NCBI GenBank assembly: GCA_963663375.1
Contig: OY760195.1
Location: 2,914,001-2,978,000, forward strand
Origin: JAYREN01 sp963663375
Lineage (GTDB): Bacteria; Acidobacteriota; Holophagae; Holophagales; Holophagaceae
Length of the DNA stretch: 64,000 nucleotides
Reading direction: 5' to 3'
The notes under the pieces were generated by a model. It saw only the letters and a list, made by a program, of their open reading frames with translations. It did no database searches and was not told the DNA's origin. Each line of letters starts with the position of its first letter. The stretch's first letter is position 1. Made by a program: the position numbers and the translations under genes. Shown piece after piece: positions 8,609-18,409 of this stretch.

Positions 8609-10462
8609 CTACTCTCCGGAAAGAAGGGAACGGAAGAACCCGATCCCTGGGTTGGTATCCAGCCCGACGATGAGTGCCCGGTCGAGGAACCGGTTATGCA
8701 GCTCACAGGATGTTTCCGGAACCATCGTGCAGGAATGGCAGGACGCGATGGAGTGGGACTCCGGAGCGGTCATTTCGCCATTGATGCAGAGGGGGTCTGA
8801 GGAGCACCACTGAGCCGAGCGCAGGGCCCCGAGCACTGTCGGGCCGAGAAGGTCCGGCATGGCCCGTCGTTGCAGGCCACCAAGGGTCCCGTCGGAATCC
8901 GGGGTAGCGGTATAGATCAGCAGCCCCGCCATTCCGGCGTCACCTTCGGAAACATAGAGGCGCTCCCTCAGGGATGCGGAGGAGTAGCCACATTCCAGTG
9001 TGAGTTGGCCGATCAGGCCGTGGGCGAATGTGTGAATTAGAAGGAGCCGAGGAGACGCTGGAAACGGTTTCGGCTTGGGGGTCGGATTGTCCTTGTTTCT
9101 CATGGCCCACTCGGCGGACCAGCTTTCCTCTGCTGCCTTGCATCGCTCTAGGACGTCAGGTTGGGATTCCCAGGTGGCCAGCTTTTCTGGATCGAACTGG
9201 ATGAATATCCCCTCGCCGCGCACCTCTATGGCTGGCAGCCAGTCAAGCTCCCCTGAAGAGATCGGGGCGACGTCAGTCCCCTCGGGGTCGAATGGGGGAT
9301 TGATCCTCGTGAAGCCCTTCACCACTCGCACTTCGCGCAGCCTGGCTACACGCACCACTCGTGAGAGAACGGAAGAAAGGGCCGTTGGAACGGCCTCGGG
9401 ATAGGCCTCGAATTCATCTTCGCGCTCTGCCATCCCGGAGGCAAACACCTTGTATTCGTCCAGACGGATCTCATCTGGGTCCATCTGCTCTAGGTTCACC
9501 AGCATCTGGCCGAAATGCGTGGCCAAATCCTTGGCCGTGATCCCCTCACGCTGAAGGACAAGCTTGAGGGAGGCGGACATCTCGATGTATTTGATCCTGT
9601 CGTCGAGGTCGGGGATGTCGAGCAGTACGTCCCACCAGTCGCCCAGAATTCGCTCCAGGCGACGTGTCCATGGGGGGATGTCGAGTGCCGATTCGAGAAC
9701 AGGGTAGTAGAGATTGGAGGCGCCGCGCTGAACCACGCGGTAGTTTCCGTCATCACCCGTGCACTTGCATTCGGGATCATTCGACCGGAGCCAGGGTCGT
9801 GAACCTCGGCATTTCAGGCCGGCAAGCGCCGATTTCCTGAATGCACCGTCTAAGGAACGGCGCTCTGAGCATTTCAGGCATCGAACAATCAGTCCTGCAA
9901 GGCCAGGGCCCTCAGAGGTCAGCTTCAGCTCATCCTTGTTCTGGCACCCCTTCTTGTGCCTGACCCAGAAGTTCCATGGGAATTCATCGAGATGCCCCGA
10001 AAGGCAGGCGGTAGCGAAACGCACTGGGACTGCAAAGACCTTCTTGCCGCCGGGCTGGCGCTGGGTGCATGAAGGGCAGAATCTGTATGCTCGACCGGGC
10101 TCGCTTGCCCACCGCCTTGCGGGGCGGATGAGTTCACATTCCGGACACTGAAGCCATTCGGGGAAGCGTCTTGCGACAAGGGCAGCATGGTCGGGTGTAT
10201 TGGTGCCAGGGATCTTGGCGTCCTCCTCCAGCACTGGAGGCAGCCTGAAGAATTTCTTGTTCAGCTTCTTGCAGAGCCTTCGTTCGATGAACTTCTGGTG
10301 ACGAAGATTCCCGGTCAATGGTGCGCTCCGGTCCCACTCCTCAAGCCCTGAGCTGACGGCTGAGACGGGACCCCCATCAGCCCGCATGTCCATGATCGAA
10401 CCCGGGGCGAATGTCATCACCACTGCGCTTCGGCGGATTTCACCAATCAGGTTTTCAGGCAT
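8609..10462 (-). CDS. DrmB-like DUF1998 protein of a DISARM-type defence system
   Basis: 617 residues from ATG 10462, which has GGAGG 7 bases upstream and overlaps the end of the DrmA-like gene by 8 bases (translational coupling). Cysteine pairs typical of zinc binding appear in CPECELI, CPSCTQ, CLKCSERR and CKCTGD. The C-terminal DUF1998 region holds LLIHTFAHGLIGQLTLECGY, GLLIYTATPDSDGTLGGL and SCHSCTMVPETSCELHNRFL. In DISARM, DrmA and DrmB form a complex that recognises incoming DNA. Gene order and motifs match that pair. The usual third core protein, the phospholipase-D-like DrmC, is not visible in this window. Confidence 0.85.
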   Translation of the reverse strand: MPENLIGEIRRSAVVMTFAPGSIMDMRADGGPVSAVSSGLEEWDRSAPLTGNLRHQKFIERRLCKKLNKKFFRLPPVLEEDAKIPGTNTPDHAALVARRFPEWLQCPECELIRPARRWASEPGRAYRFCPSCTQRQPGGKKVFAVPVRFATACLSGHLDEFPWNFWVRHKKGCQNKDELKLTSEGPGLAGLIVRCLKCSERRSLDGAFRKSALAGLKCRGSRPWLRSNDPECKCTGDDGNYRVVQRGASNLYYPVLESALDIPPWTRRLERILGDWWDVLLDIPDLDDRIKYIEMSASLKLVLQREGITAKDLATHFGQMLVNLEQMDPDEIRLDEYKVFASGMAEREDEFEAYPEAVPTALSSVLSRVVRVARLREVRVVKGFTRINPPFDPEGTDVAPISSGELDWLPAIEVRGEGIFIQFDPEKLATWESQPDVLERCKAAEESWSAEWAMRNKDNPTPKPKPFPASPRLLLIHTFAHGLIGQLTLECGYSSASLRERLYVSEGDAGMAGLLIYTATPDSDGTLGGLQRRAMPDLLGPTVLGALRSAQWCSSDPLCINGEMTAPESHSIASCHSCTMVPETSCELHNRFLDRALIVGLDTNPGIGFFRSLLSGE

Positions 10463-13400
10463 TACGATTCCTCCACCGGGGCTGTGGTCGGTTTCCATCT
10501 GCTTGCGCAGTACCTTCAGCAGTAGGGGGCGCGTCTGACGGGGGCCTAGTACTGGTCGAGCTGAGGAATTCAGTGAGGCGGAAACGCGATGAGGGCTCGA
10601 CACTGCGCATGGTGTTCATGGTCGGCCATGCGGCCCCGGGTAGTCTCCCGGTCGCCACGCGACTGGCGTGGTCCTCGGCGTACTGAAGAAGAGACTGGTT
10701 CGGCTTGCGGCGGTTCAGGTAGGTTGTCGGCGACCTTACATCCCAATCGTCAAGGCCTTCGTCGATTTCAATCTTCGATTCACTGAGCTCCCGTGGGTCG
10801 ATGGCCAAAATTCTTCGCTCAACCTCCGCCACGACATCCGAGAGAAAGACCGCAGGAGCCAGTTTCAGATCCGGTTTGGCTGACATGAGGGGGGACCCAT
10901 GGCGAATCATCGCGACCAGGACGGCACGAAGAGCCCTGTCGCGGGACCTTGATGCGAACGGAGTGACGCTCGTGGCTTCTACATCCCGGTAAATTTTGGA
11001 ATGCCAGGATGGATAGGTCTCGTAGTGCGACCGGTCCCTGGCCTTGGCTGCATTCAGCACGCTGACAACAAGGCCTGGAAAGGCGGAACGTCCGACTCGA
11101 CTTGTAGACTGGATGTACTCGGAGCGTGTCTTGGGCTGACCGTTGACAATCATCATGCCCAGACGGGGGACATCCACGCCGACGCTCACCATGTTTGTCG
11201 CCAGGACGACATCGACACAGTCGGGTTCCCCGGCACCACGCTTAAGCTCAGAAAGTATCTCGATGATCTCCTTCTGTGAAACCCGGGATGTCAGCTCCCT
11301 GGGAAGGGAGATGGGCCTGCCGGATTCCTTCCTGCGGCCTGAGTAGAGCGAGATAGCGTCCGGAACGTCATCAACCATCTGGATGATCGCTCCGCCCAGT
11401 TCACGCAAGGAGTTGAAGTAGCAAAGCAGGGTCGCGTAGCCGTCACGTTCTTCTGGCCTGAATTTTGGTGCGGGGCCCCCCGATTGAAGAAGTGATCCTG
11501 CCACGCCCTGGAGCGTGAATTTGGCAGACCGCCCGGCAGTCGTGACTCCGACGTACATCCTCCAGGGTTTGTCATGGTCTACGACCGCAAACCCAGAGTT
11601 GTCGTAGGAGAGCCCTGGCGGAGGGAACTGGCAGCTTCTCCTGTCGAACAACGACCGGATCTGGCTTTCGGCTCGGCGGATTGTGGCGGTAGAGCCGATC
11701 ACCTTCGGGCGACTGTTCCCCTTCCTGAGCAGCCAATCGAAAGCGGTTTCGTAAATCCCTGTAAGGGTACCCAATGGCCCGGAGATGAGATGCAATTCGT
11801 CCTGGATGATCAGGTCGGTGCTGCCTTGGGTCCCGAATCCGAAAAGGGTGGCCACCTCGACCTTGAAGGGAAGCTGTGCGAACTTGTCCACGGTGCCAAT
11901 GATCAGGGTCGGCCTTTCGCGATAGATGTCCTGGTCAACGGTATAGACTGGCCATAGACCGAAGGCTGGACCCAGCACGCAGGAGCCATTCTCGCAATAG
12001 GGGCTCACCCTTTCTGCCTGCTCATCGTAATTCCAGCGAACGGGACCGCCACAGCCCGGACACTGGTCTATCTGCTCGGCTGATGACACGTCACGCTGCC
12101 CCCTGGACTGAAGGGCCATGGCAAATCTATTCGGGGTTGCCTCCCTGCCCACCCAGAGGCCAATCGAGAAGGGGCTTCCACCGATGGGGTGCATCCCCAT
12201 CCTCGGAGAAGCCAAGCCCTTCCGGATGAGTTCACAGGCCAGGATGAGGGAGGAGGCTCTCTCGAACTGTTGCGCCGTCAGCAATCGGAGGGTATACCGC
12301 ATCACGGCGGCATTCCCGGCGCCATCATCCGGATTGGTGATGCCAAGGCGCCTGTACCAGGCGAGCATGCCAATGATCGCGAGGTAGGCTTCCGTCTTGC
12401 CACCGCCCGTGGGGAACCAGAGGAGGTCTAAGACGTCCCTGTCTTTAGCTGCTGGGTTGCAAGTGGATTCTGCGGCGAGAAGGATGAACCCTAGCTGGAA
12501 CGGACGCCATCGAAGGGGTGGGAGCGGATTTCCGTCGGATCCGCGCTTCCACGCATGTTGCATTGCCATCGCAGCGTTGGAGAATCGGAAGGATTCCCTG
12601 AGGCGCTTATCCGTTCTGATCGCTGTGACCCCGGACCTCATCCGGTCACATACCGCCTGACAGGCCTTTAAATGTCCCTTTGCGGTTTCCTGGAGATCTC
12701 CAGGGAGCTTCCCGCAATCCTTCAGGCGGTCGGTGATCCACTGACCGTATGCCTCGGGGATTTTCTCTAAATTGTCACAGAGGGCTTTGTCTTCCGCCTG
12801 TGCCAGGTTTTCAGCCGAAAGCATCCCGGCCTTGATCAAGGCAGAAAAAACTTCATCACCATCTTCCCGGTAGGCTGGGACCAAAACGCGTGGAACCCAG
12901 GTGGACCTGACCACGCTGGCGGTATTCCCTTCGGCATTCCAGTCAACCGAACACTGGTGGCCGGCCGCGAATTCATGGCAGTCCCGATAGAGCAACCTCC
13001 CCGTTCGCTCATCCTCGTCCAGGGCGGTGGGAAGGGGTGGCCTGGGAACGATTCTGGTTCCCTCTTCTGGAGAAACCACGATCTCTGTCTGGAACAGGGT
13101 GAGTCCTTCCAGGACATCCCTGTCTGGCTCCTCCACCTGGCTTCGATTGATCAGTGTGATCGTGGAAAGCAGACTTCCTTGTGCCGGAATGGACCTTACG
13201 TGGACCTCAATCGTCGCATCAAGACCATCTATGGCTAGAAGCTTCGGGAATTTTCCTGCATCAGGCAGTGAAATGCCGGTCAAAGGAAACTCATGCTGGG
13301 TTCTGGACCAGCGATTGAGTAAGGAACCGTCTGGGCGCGTCGCCGAGGAGTGTGTATAGGTGGCAAACCGAATTGTGACACCCACCTTGTGTTCTGCATG

Positions 13401-13679
13401 GTCGGATTCGGTTGCCAGTGATACACCCATGGTGCAAGGTCTCTGCTGACCAACGACCGTGGCAGTCGAGGGGCTCTCATCGTTCTCGTCATCGCCTTCG
13501 GAACCGTCATCATCTTCGGCTCCCATTCGCTCACCGAGTGGCCAGAGGATCCCCGTGAGATAGACATCCGAAGGCCTGATCTTGTCTCCTTCCAGCACCT
13601 CGTCGATTGTCACTGGGCCAACCAGGTCCTGCTCGAGCCTTCCGACGATTGCCGCCCGTACATCAACCGGTAATGTCAT
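10455..13679 (-). CDS. DrmA-like helicase of a DISARM-type defence system
   Basis: 1074 residues. I choose ATG 13679 (MTLPVDVRA) because GGAG lies 6 bases before it; an ATG at 13685 is also possible. The N-terminal third is family-specific and includes an acidic stretch (EDDDGSEGDDENDESP). SF2 helicase motifs follow: Walker A WFPTGGGKTEAYLAI, a DELH box in IIQDELHLISGPLG, STAT in GSTATIRRAES, and motifs V-VI in LATNMVSVGVDVPRLGMM and QSTSRVGR. These are the signature of DrmA, the DISARM translocase/helicase. It follows the UvrD-like gene with no gap and precedes the DrmB-like gene, which it overlaps. Confidence 0.87.
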   Translation of the reverse strand: MTLPVDVRAAIVGRLEQDLVGPVTIDEVLEGDKIRPSDVYLTGILWPLGERMGAEDDDGSEGDDENDESPSTATVVGQQRPCTMGVSLATESDHAEHKVGVTIRFATYTHSSATRPDGSLLNRWSRTQHEFPLTGISLPDAGKFPKLLAIDGLDATIEVHVRSIPAQGSLLSTITLINRSQVEEPDRDVLEGLTLFQTEIVVSPEEGTRIVPRPPLPTALDEDERTGRLLYRDCHEFAAGHQCSVDWNAEGNTASVVRSTWVPRVLVPAYREDGDEVFSALIKAGMLSAENLAQAEDKALCDNLEKIPEAYGQWITDRLKDCGKLPGDLQETAKGHLKACQAVCDRMRSGVTAIRTDKRLRESFRFSNAAMAMQHAWKRGSDGNPLPPLRWRPFQLGFILLAAESTCNPAAKDRDVLDLLWFPTGGGKTEAYLAIIGMLAWYRRLGITNPDDGAGNAAVMRYTLRLLTAQQFERASSLILACELIRKGLASPRMGMHPIGGSPFSIGLWVGREATPNRFAMALQSRGQRDVSSAEQIDQCPGCGGPVRWNYDEQAERVSPYCENGSCVLGPAFGLWPVYTVDQDIYRERPTLIIGTVDKFAQLPFKVEVATLFGFGTQGSTDLIIQDELHLISGPLGTLTGIYETAFDWLLRKGNSRPKVIGSTATIRRAESQIRSLFDRRSCQFPPPGLSYDNSGFAVVDHDKPWRMYVGVTTAGRSAKFTLQGVAGSLLQSGGPAPKFRPEERDGYATLLCYFNSLRELGGAIIQMVDDVPDAISLYSGRRKESGRPISLPRELTSRVSQKEIIEILSELKRGAGEPDCVDVVLATNMVSVGVDVPRLGMMIVNGQPKTRSEYIQSTSRVGRSAFPGLVVSVLNAAKARDRSHYETYPSWHSKIYRDVEATSVTPFASRSRDRALRAVLVAMIRHGSPLMSAKPDLKLAPAVFLSDVVAEVERRILAIDPRELSESKIEIDEGLDDWDVRSPTTYLNRRKPNQSLLQYAEDHASRVATGRLPGAAWPTMNTMRSVEPSSRFRLTEFLSSTSTRPPSDAPPTAEGTAQADGNRPQPRWRNRNA

Positions 13680-13691
13680 TTCCATCTCCAA

Positions 13692-15602
13692 TCAGCGTCG
13701 AAAGTAGGACATGCCATAACCCAGGACCAAGGGTGCCAGCATGAAACCGGAATCTCTCCAGGGAGAGTGCAACAACTCCCTGTCAGGATCATCCGGCCTG
13801 ACGACAAGGGTTCTGGCTCCAAAGGTCCTGAGGTGTAGAAGTTTGCTTGGTGGCCTCAAACAGTGTCTATGAAGTACGCCATCGATGATTCTGGCGATAT
13901 CGAATAGATCATGGTCGACCCTGTTATTCAGGTAGCACAGAGTCTCTTCAGGCCAGCATTCGCTCTGGATGCTGTATCTCCATCCTGTTTCAAGGTGCTC
14001 ACTCATCCCACCAGCGCCATGAATCGATCCTTCCAGGTTTGCAATTCGCGACTGGCTCTCTTGCGCCTCTTCGGGGGAAGAGAACAATGCTCTTCCTACT
14101 AGGCCTTCAGCGCCTATGTCGCCGTTACGACCGATCTCGACCGCAGCTACTGCCCCCCTCATGTAATAGTAGGCGGTGAAAGCGCGGCCACTCCCTTCCA
14201 GGCATCTTGCATGGACTCTGGAAGAAGAGCGACCGACCTGAAGTCCCTCCCGTGCACGGGATGCGCCAACGAAAATGACGCGTGCCTCCTCTGCCAGAGA
14301 ATCGGAATCCTGGTCGTCATCTCGAACCGGGGGGAGGTAAAGGCGAACATGGTCAGCCTCGCGTCCTTTGGCCCCGTGGATGGTGCCAATCAGGGGGCCT
14401 CCGCATCCAAAATCTTGGCGGCAAAAATCAATTGGCGGGGAACCGCTTCCAAGACGACGGGCAAGATTGTGAACGTCGATCCGCGTCTCAGTCTTCCCAA
14501 CAACGCGAACTAGGAGATCCCAGGATCTTGCCATAGAAAACTCGGACCGATCCGAAAGTCGCGACCTCCACCTCGTCTCGAACGCAGCCTTCTGCATGAC
14601 TGGTTCAGTCCAGTCCCAGAACATCAACCCAATCCAATCCTGTATTGTGTTGGGGAGGCCTGACATTCGGATACGGTGTGGACGATTACCAAGGTAGCCG
14701 GATGCTGTAAGTGCATCACCTCGTTTCCGGAAGAGAAGGAAGCTGTCATCAAGATCCTCTGGAAGATTCTTAAGGTCATCACGATGGCTCCCAAGGTCCC
14801 CATGATTGGTGCCTTCGACAAGGCGCCTGACCTGGGAGTACATCTCCGCACCGTCCAGGTCATCGTCTTTCAGAAGGGAACGACCATCAGAGAATAGTTC
14901 CACCAGAGTTTCATCATCGGTCCGGTGAATCTCTGTGAGTTCAAGCTCCCTGAAGTCGCCTCCCATGAACTCCCGGATTTTCTCAGGCAGAGTTCCTCCG
15001 AGGTCCCCCGTTGATTCCTCCTCAGAGAATCCATAGATGGCCTGAGCCTCGTCGCAGAACACGGTCACGCCTGATTCGGGTGGAAGAGCGTTAATCAATT
15101 CAAGCAGCAATTCAACACGGGGGCCGACTACATCCTGGGCCTCATCGATGAACAAGTGCCGCACGTTCCCGACATACTGGAAGACCCCCTCATTTGTCTG
15201 AATGAGATTGATTACATTCCTGATGTTGTCGTCGTAGGTTCCTGTCAGGGACACATCCCGGTTGAATCCGGATTGGATGGACCAAGCATGGGAATCAATG
15301 GTCGCAATGCGGATACCTGCCGCCTGAGAAGGGTCGGAGAGGTACGTCCCTACACGAGAGCGCAGTTCATGGACGGCAGTTCTGGTGAAGCTCACAAGCC
15401 AGATATCGCTCGGTACTAGTCCCGCTTGATCGATCAGCCATGCAATCCGGGCACAAGCTACTGCAGTCTTGCCCGCACCCGGGCCAGCATCCACCAGAAT
15501 CCTATCGTTCGGGTCGGCAGCGATAACCTCGGCCTGCTCCTCGCTCCAGGGAAGACCTTGGGGCAAATCAGGTCGCCTCTGTGATCTGCCGACTCGAACC
15601 AT
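13692..15602 (-). CDS. UvrD/Rep-like superfamily 1 helicase of the defence operon
   Basis: 636 residues from ATG 15602 (MVRVGRSQ), with GAAGG 7 bases upstream. SF1 motifs are complete: Walker A VDAGPGAGKTAVACARI (about 33-49), Ia SFTRTAVHELRSR, Walker B HLFIDEAQDVVG, III FCDEAQAIYGF, V IGTIHGAKGREADHV and VI RVIFVGASRAREGLQ. The C-terminal 180 residues lack a known domain. It is first in the minus-strand operon and diverges from the nuclease gene at 15683. In classical DISARM the extra genes are a SNF2 helicase or drmE; this UvrD-like gene in that slot makes the locus a variant. Confidence 0.82.
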   Translation of the reverse strand: MVRVGRSQRRPDLPQGLPWSEEQAEVIAADPNDRILVDAGPGAGKTAVACARIAWLIDQAGLVPSDIWLVSFTRTAVHELRSRVGTYLSDPSQAAGIRIATIDSHAWSIQSGFNRDVSLTGTYDDNIRNVINLIQTNEGVFQYVGNVRHLFIDEAQDVVGPRVELLLELINALPPESGVTVFCDEAQAIYGFSEEESTGDLGGTLPEKIREFMGGDFRELELTEIHRTDDETLVELFSDGRSLLKDDDLDGAEMYSQVRRLVEGTNHGDLGSHRDDLKNLPEDLDDSFLLFRKRGDALTASGYLGNRPHRIRMSGLPNTIQDWIGLMFWDWTEPVMQKAAFETRWRSRLSDRSEFSMARSWDLLVRVVGKTETRIDVHNLARRLGSGSPPIDFCRQDFGCGGPLIGTIHGAKGREADHVRLYLPPVRDDDQDSDSLAEEARVIFVGASRAREGLQVGRSSSRVHARCLEGSGRAFTAYYYMRGAVAAVEIGRNGDIGAEGLVGRALFSSPEEAQESQSRIANLEGSIHGAGGMSEHLETGWRYSIQSECWPEETLCYLNNRVDHDLFDIARIIDGVLHRHCLRPPSKLLHLRTFGARTLVVRPDDPDRELLHSPWRDSGFMLAPLVLGYGMSYFRR

Positions 15603-15682
15603 TTCCACACCTTCCGTCTTGTCAGTTATTGCTCAATTATCCATGGAAGACCAATGGTTGAAGAAAAAAATTGGAGACTACT
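15603..15682. promoter_or_regulatory. divergent promoter region between helicase operon and nuclease
   Basis: Eighty AT-rich bases separate two divergent genes and must carry both promoters. The nuclease start has a clear GGAG site. No individual promoter was assigned. Confidence 0.4.
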
Positions 15683-16942
15683 ATGTTAGACTTATTGTCA
15701 GTCTCTCCAAATTACATGGATTTTTTTCCAAACAGAGATAACAGCCTATTGGTAGGGGGACCAAGCGTGAGCGAGTATTCAGGTACTGACCTTTCTACCG
15801 TCGATCTCATTGTTGACGCGGTCTATTCAGGCTATAAAACCGACAAGGGAGGAATCGCTGATCCTCTAGTTAAGTTGGTTGGCGTTAGTCGTCAGGGTGG
15901 CTTCAGATACAGAGGCTCAAAGGAATCCCCGACCTTGCTTGTTCTTACATCGAATTTATCGGAGCCTGACTGGCCAGATGAACTTGATGAAACGACTGGT
16001 AGGTTCACATACTACGGAGATAACCGAGAGCCTGGACGCTTGCTTCATGAAACTCCGCGTTTTGGCAATAGATTACTGAAGGTCATCTTTGATCTCATCC
16101 ACTGTGGTCAACGAGACAAGGTTCCTCCGGTGCTGATTTTTACGACAGAAGGGAGCGGGCGGTCTTTCCGATTCCGTGGGTTGGCGGTCCCTGGGCATCC
16201 AACGCTCCCTGCTTCAGAAGACCTGATTGCAATATGGAAGACAACAGGGGTGCAGCGATTTCAAAACTATCGGGCAATTTTTACAATTCTCGATGAAGCC
16301 ATAATTTCTAGGGAGTGGGTGAATTCGATAGGTTCTGGTGTGGCAACCTCATGCGGGGAGCCGAAATCATGGCAATCCTGGGTAATGACAGGTTCAGTCA
16401 ATGCGTTGCTAGCCCCAAGAACCCTGCTGATACGAAGCAAGGCTGAGCAGCTTCCTTCTTCAGAGGAAGATAGAAGTCTTATTGAGGTTATTCGGAATCG
16501 CTACAGAGAGGATCCTACGGGGTTTGAAGTGTGTGCAGGAGCGATCACACGGTTGCTACTTCCCGAGGTGTCGCGCATCGAAATAACAAGACCATGGAGA
16601 GATGGTGGGCGTGATGGCATCGGTACGTTGAGGCTTGGCCAAGGACCTGCCTCTATTAATGTGGTGTTCGCGCTCGAAGCAAAATGTTATTCACCAACGA
16701 ATTCAGTGGGAGTTCGGGAGGTTTCACGGCTGATTAGTCGGATCAAGAATCGCGAATTTGGAGTGCTAGTCACAACCTCGTATGTTGATAAGCAAGCTTA
16801 TGCAGAGGTCATTGATGATGGACATCCAGTTATCTTGGTGACTGCGAGCGACATCGTTCGGCTCCTGCGGTGCACTGGTTATAGCTCTCCTACTCTTGTG
16901 GAGTCTTGGATGGCGGGGTTTTCTAAGCACGGTAGTAACTAG
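15683..16942 (+). CDS. Mrr/AspBHI-like restriction endonuclease
   Basis: 419 residues from ATG 15683 (MLDLLSVSP), with GGAG 6 bases upstream. The C-terminal 130 residues form an Mrr-type PD-(D/E)xK nuclease: RPWRDGGRDGIGTL gives the catalytic aspartate and VVFALEAKCYS the E-x-K pair, followed by VSRLISRIKNREFGVLVTTS, the typical helix-strand after the active site. The N-terminal 250 residues resemble the DNA-recognition half of AspBHI-like enzymes. Coding is AT-richer than the neighbours, suggesting separate acquisition. With a cytosine methyltransferase and Vsr immediately beyond, it is either the restriction partner of that methylase or a methyl-dependent enzyme. The sequence does not decide. 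Confidence 0.75.
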   Translation: MLDLLSVSPNYMDFFPNRDNSLLVGGPSVSEYSGTDLSTVDLIVDAVYSGYKTDKGGIADPLVKLVGVSRQGGFRYRGSKESPTLLVLTSNLSEPDWPDELDETTGRFTYYGDNREPGRLLHETPRFGNRLLKVIFDLIHCGQRDKVPPVLIFTTEGSGRSFRFRGLAVPGHPTLPASEDLIAIWKTTGVQRFQNYRAIFTILDEAIISREWVNSIGSGVATSCGEPKSWQSWVMTGSVNALLAPRTLLIRSKAEQLPSSEEDRSLIEVIRNRYREDPTGFEVCAGAITRLLLPEVSRIEITRPWRDGGRDGIGTLRLGQGPASINVVFALEAKCYSPTNSVGVREVSRLISRIKNREFGVLVTTSYVDKQAYAEVIDDGHPVILVTASDIVRLLRCTGYSSPTLVESWMAGFSKHGSN

Positions 16943-17027
16943 TTGAAAATCCTGGCCCAACTAGGTGGACCCAACAGGCACTTAAGATTATTTAAGATAT
17001 CGTTGGGCAGGCTATAGAAGACCCGCG

Positions 17028-18014
17028 TTAGAAGCTCTGTGTCAGGTGGCGAACAATTGCTTCCATTACAGGGGGGCATACTCCGTTACCGAGTTGCTTG
17101 ATCTGCTCACGTCGGTTTCCAGTAAAGACATAATTGTCTGAGTCAATGAACCCCATCGCACGCCGTAGTTCAGATGGCTGGAGCATCCTGAAAAATGGGA
17201 CTTTACGGCGCCAAGTAACAAGCCCGAATCGGTCGAGTGTAGTGATTGTTCTTAGAGGGCGGTCGAGGGCCTGCCACCCCCCAGCGGCGTCAGATCCGTA
17301 GTAGACAATCAAAAATGGATTGAATTTCCCGATGGTCTCAATGGCTCGGTAGAAGCGTTGGATGGTTGGTTCGGCGCGACCAGGGAAAAACTCTCTGCTA
17401 ACGTGCAAATCAGTGTTTCTTTCAAAATCGTAGTCGAGAATATCCATTGCAGAAGCGACTGGAATTTCAGGAATATTTATCGGATCAGGATCCGTGTTCT
17501 TGGAGGCCATGATAAAAATCCGGCGTCGAGTCTGCGGAACTCCGAAATCAGACGCATCTAATGTCTGGACACAGCATCCGTACCCTAGCCTGTTTAATTT
17601 TTCAATAAGGGGGTTGAAGCCATGCCACTGCTTCATATGAACCACGTTCTCGATGACAATCCACTGTGGTTCGAGATCCTTTGCAAAATTTAATACATAG
17701 TTGGCGGTCAATTTACTGTCCTCGCTGCGCTCTTTGGCCCCCTTTGCGCAGGTGTGGTTAGTGCATTCCGGTGATGCCAGGAGCAGATCGATCCTTTTGT
17801 GCTTCAATCCTAGATCAGCCGGTCTGGTACGAGGGGTCATCATCTGGAGCTGCCCCCGTCCCTTGTGATTAAGGGAATACGTTTCGATGGCACGATCCCA
17901 GCCGTCCACCCCCATGACGACGTCTGCGCCCGCTTTCACGGCTCCCCAACTGCTGCCACCAGCTCCGCAGAATAAGTCCACTGTCTTGATGCTCAAATCC
18001 AACGCTCCATTCAA
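17028..18014 (-). CDS. DNA (cytosine-5) methyltransferase
   Basis: 328 residues with the ordered C5-methyltransferase motifs: I TVDLFCGAGGSSWG (11-24, SAM binding), IV SPECTNHT with catalytic Cys84, VI WIVIENVVHM, VIII VPQTRRRIFIMA, and IX-X RRAMGFIDSD plus IKQLGNGVCPPVMEAI. The SPECTNHT form of motif IV occurs in one subgroup of the family. The gene overlaps the end of vsr by 4 bases, so the two are translated together. It could protect host DNA from the 15683 nuclease and/or act as the modification enzyme of the DISARM-like system, since class 2 DISARM uses a 5mC methylase. Confidence 0.9.
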   Translation of the reverse strand: MNGALDLSIKTVDLFCGAGGSSWGAVKAGADVVMGVDGWDRAIETYSLNHKGRGQLQMMTPRTRPADLGLKHKRIDLLLASPECTNHTCAKGAKERSEDSKLTANYVLNFAKDLEPQWIVIENVVHMKQWHGFNPLIEKLNRLGYGCCVQTLDASDFGVPQTRRRIFIMASKNTDPDPINIPEIPVASAMDILDYDFERNTDLHVSREFFPGRAEPTIQRFYRAIETIGKFNPFLIVYYGSDAAGGWQALDRPLRTITTLDRFGLVTWRRKVPFFRMLQPSELRRAMGFIDSDNYVFTGNRREQIKQLGNGVCPPVMEAIVRHLTQSF

Positions 18015-18409
18015 GGTGTAATGCCCAGGGCTACGAGGACCCTTTGGACTGCCTTATCCAGGTTCCCATGAATCTGGTGCTCCCAGAGCCGCAGTACTTG
18101 CCACCCCATGCGGCGTAGCCTTTGGTGGTTCCGCTGGTCACGGGCCCTGTTCCTGGAGATCTTCTCCTCCCATTCCACAGAGAGCTTGTCCTTCCACTGG
18201 GGGAAACGCCATCCATGCCAGAAATCACCATCCACGAAGACGACCACCTGCTCCTTCCGGAAGACAAAATCCGGGCGGCCAGGAAGATCCCGTGCATGAC
18301 CCTCCCAGATAAGGTTGAGGCTGGCAAACGCCTTGCCCACCATCCGTTCGGGGAGCGTGTCCTTGCCGCGGATCCGACTCATGACCGCACTCCGAGTCGT
18401 CGGGGTCAT
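18011..18409 (-). CDS. vsr: very short patch repair endonuclease
   Basis: 132 residues. I choose ATG 18409 because it has a strong AGGGGGG site. The Vsr blocks are intact: RSAVMSRIRGKDTLPE at the N terminus, LPGRPDFVFRKEQVVVFVDG (catalytic aspartate and fold core), CFWHGW-like DFWHGW, WEEKISRNRARDQRN and MGWQVLRLWEHQI. Vsr nicks 5' of the T in T:G mismatches made by deamination of 5-methylcytosine, and such genes travel with cytosine-5 methylases. Here it overlaps the methylase gene by 4 bases. Confidence 0.92.
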   Translation of the reverse strand: MTPTTRSAVMSRIRGKDTLPERMVGKAFASLNLIWEGHARDLPGRPDFVFRKEQVVVFVDGDFWHGWRFPQWKDKLSVEWEEKISRNRARDQRNHQRLRRMGWQVLRLWEHQIHGNLDKAVQRVLVALGITP

